A stretch of 64,000 nucleotides of DNA from an uncultured Kiritimatiellota bacterium (GTDB taxonomy: Bacteria; Verrucomicrobiota; Kiritimatiellia; RFP12; DVOR01). The DNA lies in the NCBI GenBank assembly GCA_944389945.1, contig CALXOF010000001.1:157868-221867 (forward strand). Reading direction: 5' to 3'. This document shows, in pieces, positions 61,090 to 64,000 of the stretch. Each line of letters begins with the position of its first letter. The first letter of the stretch is position 1. A program made the position numbers and the translations under genes. Below the pieces are notes generated by a model. It was not told where the DNA came from. It saw only the letters and a list, made by a program, of their open reading frames with translations, and searched no databases.

Positions 61090-63684
61090 TTAGGCACCGC
61101 GCGTGCGAGGGAGAATGGCCGCGATGATGGGCACGCAGGCGGCCACGAGGAGGATGCGGACCCAGGTCTCCACGCCCAGGGCGACGGTGCCGAAGGCGGC
61201 GCCGCCCCAGACCACGATGACCCACTGGAGCACCGCGGCGATGAAGAGGGCACCGACGAGCGCCGGGTTGCCGGTCAGGCCGCTGAAGGGGTTGCCGCCC
61301 TCGGGACGGCGCGCGGCCAAGGCGTTGGACAGCTGGCAGAAGACGAAGAGCGTGAAGACGGCGGTCGCGATGACTTCCTTGCCGGCATCCGCCACGCCCA
61401 GGAAGTCGACCACGCCCTTGAGCTGGAGCAGGCAGACCGCGGCGATGAGACCGCCGATGACGGCCATGCGCATCACCATACCGCGGCTGACGAGCGGGGC
61501 GTCGCGGCGGATGGGCTTGCGGCGGAGCAGGTCGTCGCTCATGCGCTCCAGGCCCAGGCAGAGGGCGGGCGGGCCGTCCATGATGATGTTGATCCAGAGC
61601 AACTCCAGCGCGGAGAAGGGCGGCGGCTCATCCAGAATCACGGCCACGAGCACCACCAGCACGGCGGAGACGTTGACGGTGAGCTGGAAGAGGATGAAGC
61701 GCTTGAAGTTGTCGGTGATGCCGCGGCCCCAGCGGATGGCGCGGACGATGGTCGCGAAGGCGTCGTCGAGCAACAGGATGTCGCAGGCCTCCTTGGTGAC
61801 CTCGGTGCCGGTGATGCCCATGGCCACGCCGACATCCGCTTCCTTGATGGCGGGCGCGTCGTTGATGCCGTCGCCCGTGACGGCCACGGATTCGCCCTGC
61901 GCCTTGAGCGTGCGCACCACGCGCAGCTTGACCGACGGCGTGGAGCGCGCGATGACGCGGACGCTCTTGAGCGCCTCGGCGAAGGCGGCGTCGTCGAGCT
62001 TCTCCAGCTCGGCGGCGGTGACGGCGCGGTGGCCGCCCTCGAGCATGCCCAGCGAGCGGGCGATGGCGGTGGCGGTGATCAGGTTGTCGCCCGTGAGCAT
62101 CATCACGGAGATGCCGGCGGTGCGGCAGGCGTCGATGGCCGGGGGCACGTCCTCGCGCACGGGGTCGGCGATGGCCGCGAAGCCGTCGTAGACCAACGGC
62201 CCATCGCCCTCGGCGTGGGCGAAGGCAAGCACGCGGCAGGCTTGGTCCTGCCACTTGGCCATCGCGGCCTCGGCGGAGGCCTTGGCCTCGCCGGCCATCC
62301 CGCAGGCGGCCAGGACGGCCTCGGGGCTGCCCTTCATCAGCGTGAGCGGACGATTGCCGCCGAGCTTGGTGACCATGCGCTTGGTGTCGGAGGAGAAGGG
62401 TTCGACGTCCACGATGTTCGCCTGGGCGCGGAGCTTGGCGGGCTCGTGGCCGGCCTTGGCGGCGGCGACGAGCAGGGCGCCTTCGGTGGGGTTGCCCACG
62501 AAGCCCTTGCCGTCGTCGGAGAGGTCGGCGGTGGCGTTGACGCACATGTTGGTGAGCAGGTCGCCCTGCGGCTCGGTGCGCTCGCCGTCGGGCCCGACCA
62601 GGGAGATGACGGTCATGCGGTTCTCGGTCAACGTGCCGGTCTTGTCCGAGCAGATGAAGGTGACGCAACCGATGGTCTCGCAGGCGATGAGTTTCTTGAC
62701 CAAGGCGTTCTGCTTGGCCATCTTGAGCACGTTGATCGCCAGGCTCATGGCCACGATGGTCGGCAGGCCCTCAGGCACGCACGCTACGATGAGCACGATG
62801 GCCGAGATGAAGGCCTCGCCCACGCCGGTCCAAGTGATGCCGCCGTGATTCAAGAAGCCCTGCAGCAACTGCACCGCGAAGACCAGGACGGCCGCCGCGA
62901 TGCCCGCGATGGTGACCCACTTGCCCAGCTTGGCCAGACGCTCCTGCAACGGCGTCTTGCCCGTGCTCTGCGTGGCCAACGCCGCGGCGATGCGGCCAAA
63001 CTCGGTGTGCATGCCCACCGCCGTCACCACCATCAGGCCCGTGCCCGCGGTGACGTAGCTGCCGGCGTAAAGCATCGTGGGCCGCTCGGCCACGGGAGCC
63101 GTCTCGGCCACCTGCGCCGTGGCGTCCTTCTCCACAGGGGCCGATTCGCCCGTCAGCGCCGATTCGTCGGCCACCAGACCGCTGGACTCGATGAGGCGCC
63201 CGTCGGCCGTCAGCTTGTCGCCCGTGCCCACGAACATGATGTCGCCCACCACCAGCTCGGACTGCGGGATGCGCACGCTCTTGCCGTTGCGCAGGACCCG
63301 CGGATGGACGTCCGCGCCCATGCCGCGCAGGGCCTCGAAGGCCTTGGCGCTGCGCCCCTCCATGCCCACGGAGATGCCCACCGAAAGCAGGATGGCCAGC
63401 GCCACGCCCACGCACTCGGCGAACTCGGTGTGGCCGCCGGTGAGCAGGTGGGCCACATTCACGCCCACCATAATCAGCAACGCCATCACCAGCAACAGAA
63501 TCATCGGCTCCTTGAAGGCCTCGATGATCCGCTTGAACCATCCGATTTGCTCCGGGCGCGACAGCTCGTTCGCGCCGTGCGCCTCGCGGCTGGCGCGCAC
63601 CGCCTCCTCCGTCAGCCCCTGCCGACGGTCGCCGCCCAACTCCCGCACCACTTCATCGGCGGGGGTCATGAATGCTTTGTCCAT
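61090..63684 (-). CDS. P-type cation-transporting ATPase, Ca2+-ATPase-like (P2)
   Basis: 864 residues; inner-membrane pump. Actuator TGES (ADESALTGESAPV), PEGLP in helix M4 (VACVPEGLPTIVAM), phosphorylation site ICSDKTGTLTEN, nucleotide site KGSPEAVL, hinge TGDGINDAPA and ten predicted helices with the C-terminal cation ATPase domain (FQLTVNVSAVLVV). M4 plus WINIIMDGPPALCLGLE in M6 fit calcium or manganese export. ATG 63684 is chosen because GGAGAGAG precedes it; the longer frame runs past the promoter. Confidence 0.92.
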   Translation of the reverse strand: MDKAFMTPADEVVRELGGDRRQGLTEEAVRASREAHGANELSRPEQIGWFKRIIEAFKEPMILLLVMALLIMVGVNVAHLLTGGHTEFAECVGVALAILLSVGISVGMEGRSAKAFEALRGMGADVHPRVLRNGKSVRIPQSELVVGDIMFVGTGDKLTADGRLIESSGLVADESALTGESAPVEKDATAQVAETAPVAERPTMLYAGSYVTAGTGLMVVTAVGMHTEFGRIAAALATQSTGKTPLQERLAKLGKWVTIAGIAAAVLVFAVQLLQGFLNHGGITWTGVGEAFISAIVLIVACVPEGLPTIVAMSLAINVLKMAKQNALVKKLIACETIGCVTFICSDKTGTLTENRMTVISLVGPDGERTEPQGDLLTNMCVNATADLSDDGKGFVGNPTEGALLVAAAKAGHEPAKLRAQANIVDVEPFSSDTKRMVTKLGGNRPLTLMKGSPEAVLAACGMAGEAKASAEAAMAKWQDQACRVLAFAHAEGDGPLVYDGFAAIADPVREDVPPAIDACRTAGISVMMLTGDNLITATAIARSLGMLEGGHRAVTAAELEKLDDAAFAEALKSVRVIARSTPSVKLRVVRTLKAQGESVAVTGDGINDAPAIKEADVGVAMGITGTEVTKEACDILLLDDAFATIVRAIRWGRGITDNFKRFILFQLTVNVSAVLVVLVAVILDEPPPFSALELLWINIIMDGPPALCLGLERMSDDLLRRKPIRRDAPLVSRGMVMRMAVIGGLIAAVCLLQLKGVVDFLGVADAGKEVIATAVFTLFVFCQLSNALAARRPEGGNPFSGLTGNPALVGALFIAAVLQWVIVVWGGAAFGTVALGVETWVRILLVAACVPIIAAILPRTRGA

Positions 63685-63878
63685 CTCTCTCTCCGTTCGG
63701 TGAACGAAACAATAAGCCCGGCGGCCGCCTGGCCCCGGGCTTTCTGTTTGGAGACAAAAGACCCGTGCGCGGCGGCGTGCCGCACATGAGTCTCGCCATT
63801 TCAGGCAGGCCAGGCGTTGCCGCCGAGACTGTTGGCCTGCCGCGCATCTCGCGCCGGCTACTCCCTCAATGCGCCCAT

Positions 63879-63887
63879 AGTGTAGCA
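63879..63887 (-). promoter_or_regulatory. Extended -10 promoter of the P-type ATPase gene
   Basis: TGCTACACT on the minus strand, giving a leader of about 190 nt before ATG 63684. No hairpin of note was picked out in the leader. Confidence 0.5.
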
Positions 63888-63927
63888 AACCCCGCGGAAA
63901 AAAGAAAGGGGCGGCGGAGCCGCCTGG

Positions 63928-63998
63928 GTGTCGGACATTTTTTTGTCCGATCGGATCGGACACTTTTTATAAAGCACTGACGTTGTATTGGTTATAAT
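63928..63998 (+). promoter_or_regulatory. Palindromic operator candidate and promoter of a gene beyond the window
   Basis: GTGTCGGACA (63928-63937) and the perfect palindrome GTCCGATC-G-GATCGGAC (63945-63961) give three copies of the half-site TCGGAC. TATAAT at 63993-63998 could be the -10 of a plus-strand gene starting after the window. Confidence 0.4.
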
Positions 63999-64000
63999 GC

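Noticed and set aside
60988..63789. A 933-codon open frame opposite the P-type ATPase
   Set aside because: The encoded sequence is low-complexity His/Gly/Asp-rich, mirroring the ATPase codons; no family motif.

Overview
The window looks like a chromosomal segment of a GC-rich, Gram-negative, probably anaerobic bacterium of the PVC superphylum. A Kiritimatiellota-like host (gut, rumen or sediment) is my best inference. Supporting features are two PEP-CTERM proteins, Sel1-repeat proteins, a pseudopilus/type II secretion operon of PVC type, a DUF2723-like membrane protein, an anaerobic (radical SAM) heme-degradation gene and the redox repressor Rex. No rRNA, tRNA or CRISPR array was found.

Layout. 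0-6.7 kb is accessory: an AT-richer membrane/tandem-repeat protein cut by the window edge, two Sel1-type proteins, a small Cys-rich protein, the C-terminal half of an M3 peptidase and a YgjP-like metalloprotease. 7.2-12.8 kb (minus strand) holds a coiled-coil protein, panC, metG and a Gfo/Idh/MocA oxidoreductase. 12.9-16.5 kb is variable: a fucosyltransferase gene split at a poly-G tract, an AAA-ATPase/PD-(D/E)XK protein and a broken PEP-CTERM gene. 17-23.8 kb carries an ABC exporter and, divergently, an apparent anaerobic heme operon: HutW-type radical SAM enzyme, ECF transporter (S, T and fused double A) and flavodoxin. 23.9-35.2 kb is one tightly overlapping pseudopilus operon: three prepilins, GspL-, GspM-, GspE-, GspF- and GspC-like proteins, secretin and a PilT-like ATPase. 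35.6-40.9 kb is a type I restriction-modification system (hsdR, hsdM, hsdS).

41.1-47.4 kb (minus strand) is the operon ruvB, GspG-like protein, DUF2723/TPR membrane protein and PHP phosphoesterase. 47.8-56.2 kb runs icd, rmuC, an RlmL-like methyltransferase, rex, a YdcF-like protein, a sugar aminotransferase and a WecA-like transferase fused to a FlaA1-like Rossmann part; most neighbours overlap or nearly so. 57 kb is an intact PEP-CTERM gene behind a strongly structured leader. 58.1-60.8 kb is accD, accA (with a histone-like Lys/Ala tail) and an ELM1-like protein. 61.1-63.7 kb is a P-type cation ATPase.

Two window-wide patterns stand out. First, most gaps between operons are mosaics of short dispersed repeats (called R1-R8 here), including a 187-bp element present twice in opposite orientation on either side of an 18.4-kb block. 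Second, nearly every recognisable promoter has an extended -10 of the form TGnTAnnnT, and at hsdR and ruvB it sits so close to the ATG that leaderless mRNA is likely. Functions are inferred from sequence motifs and remembered family features; no database search was run.
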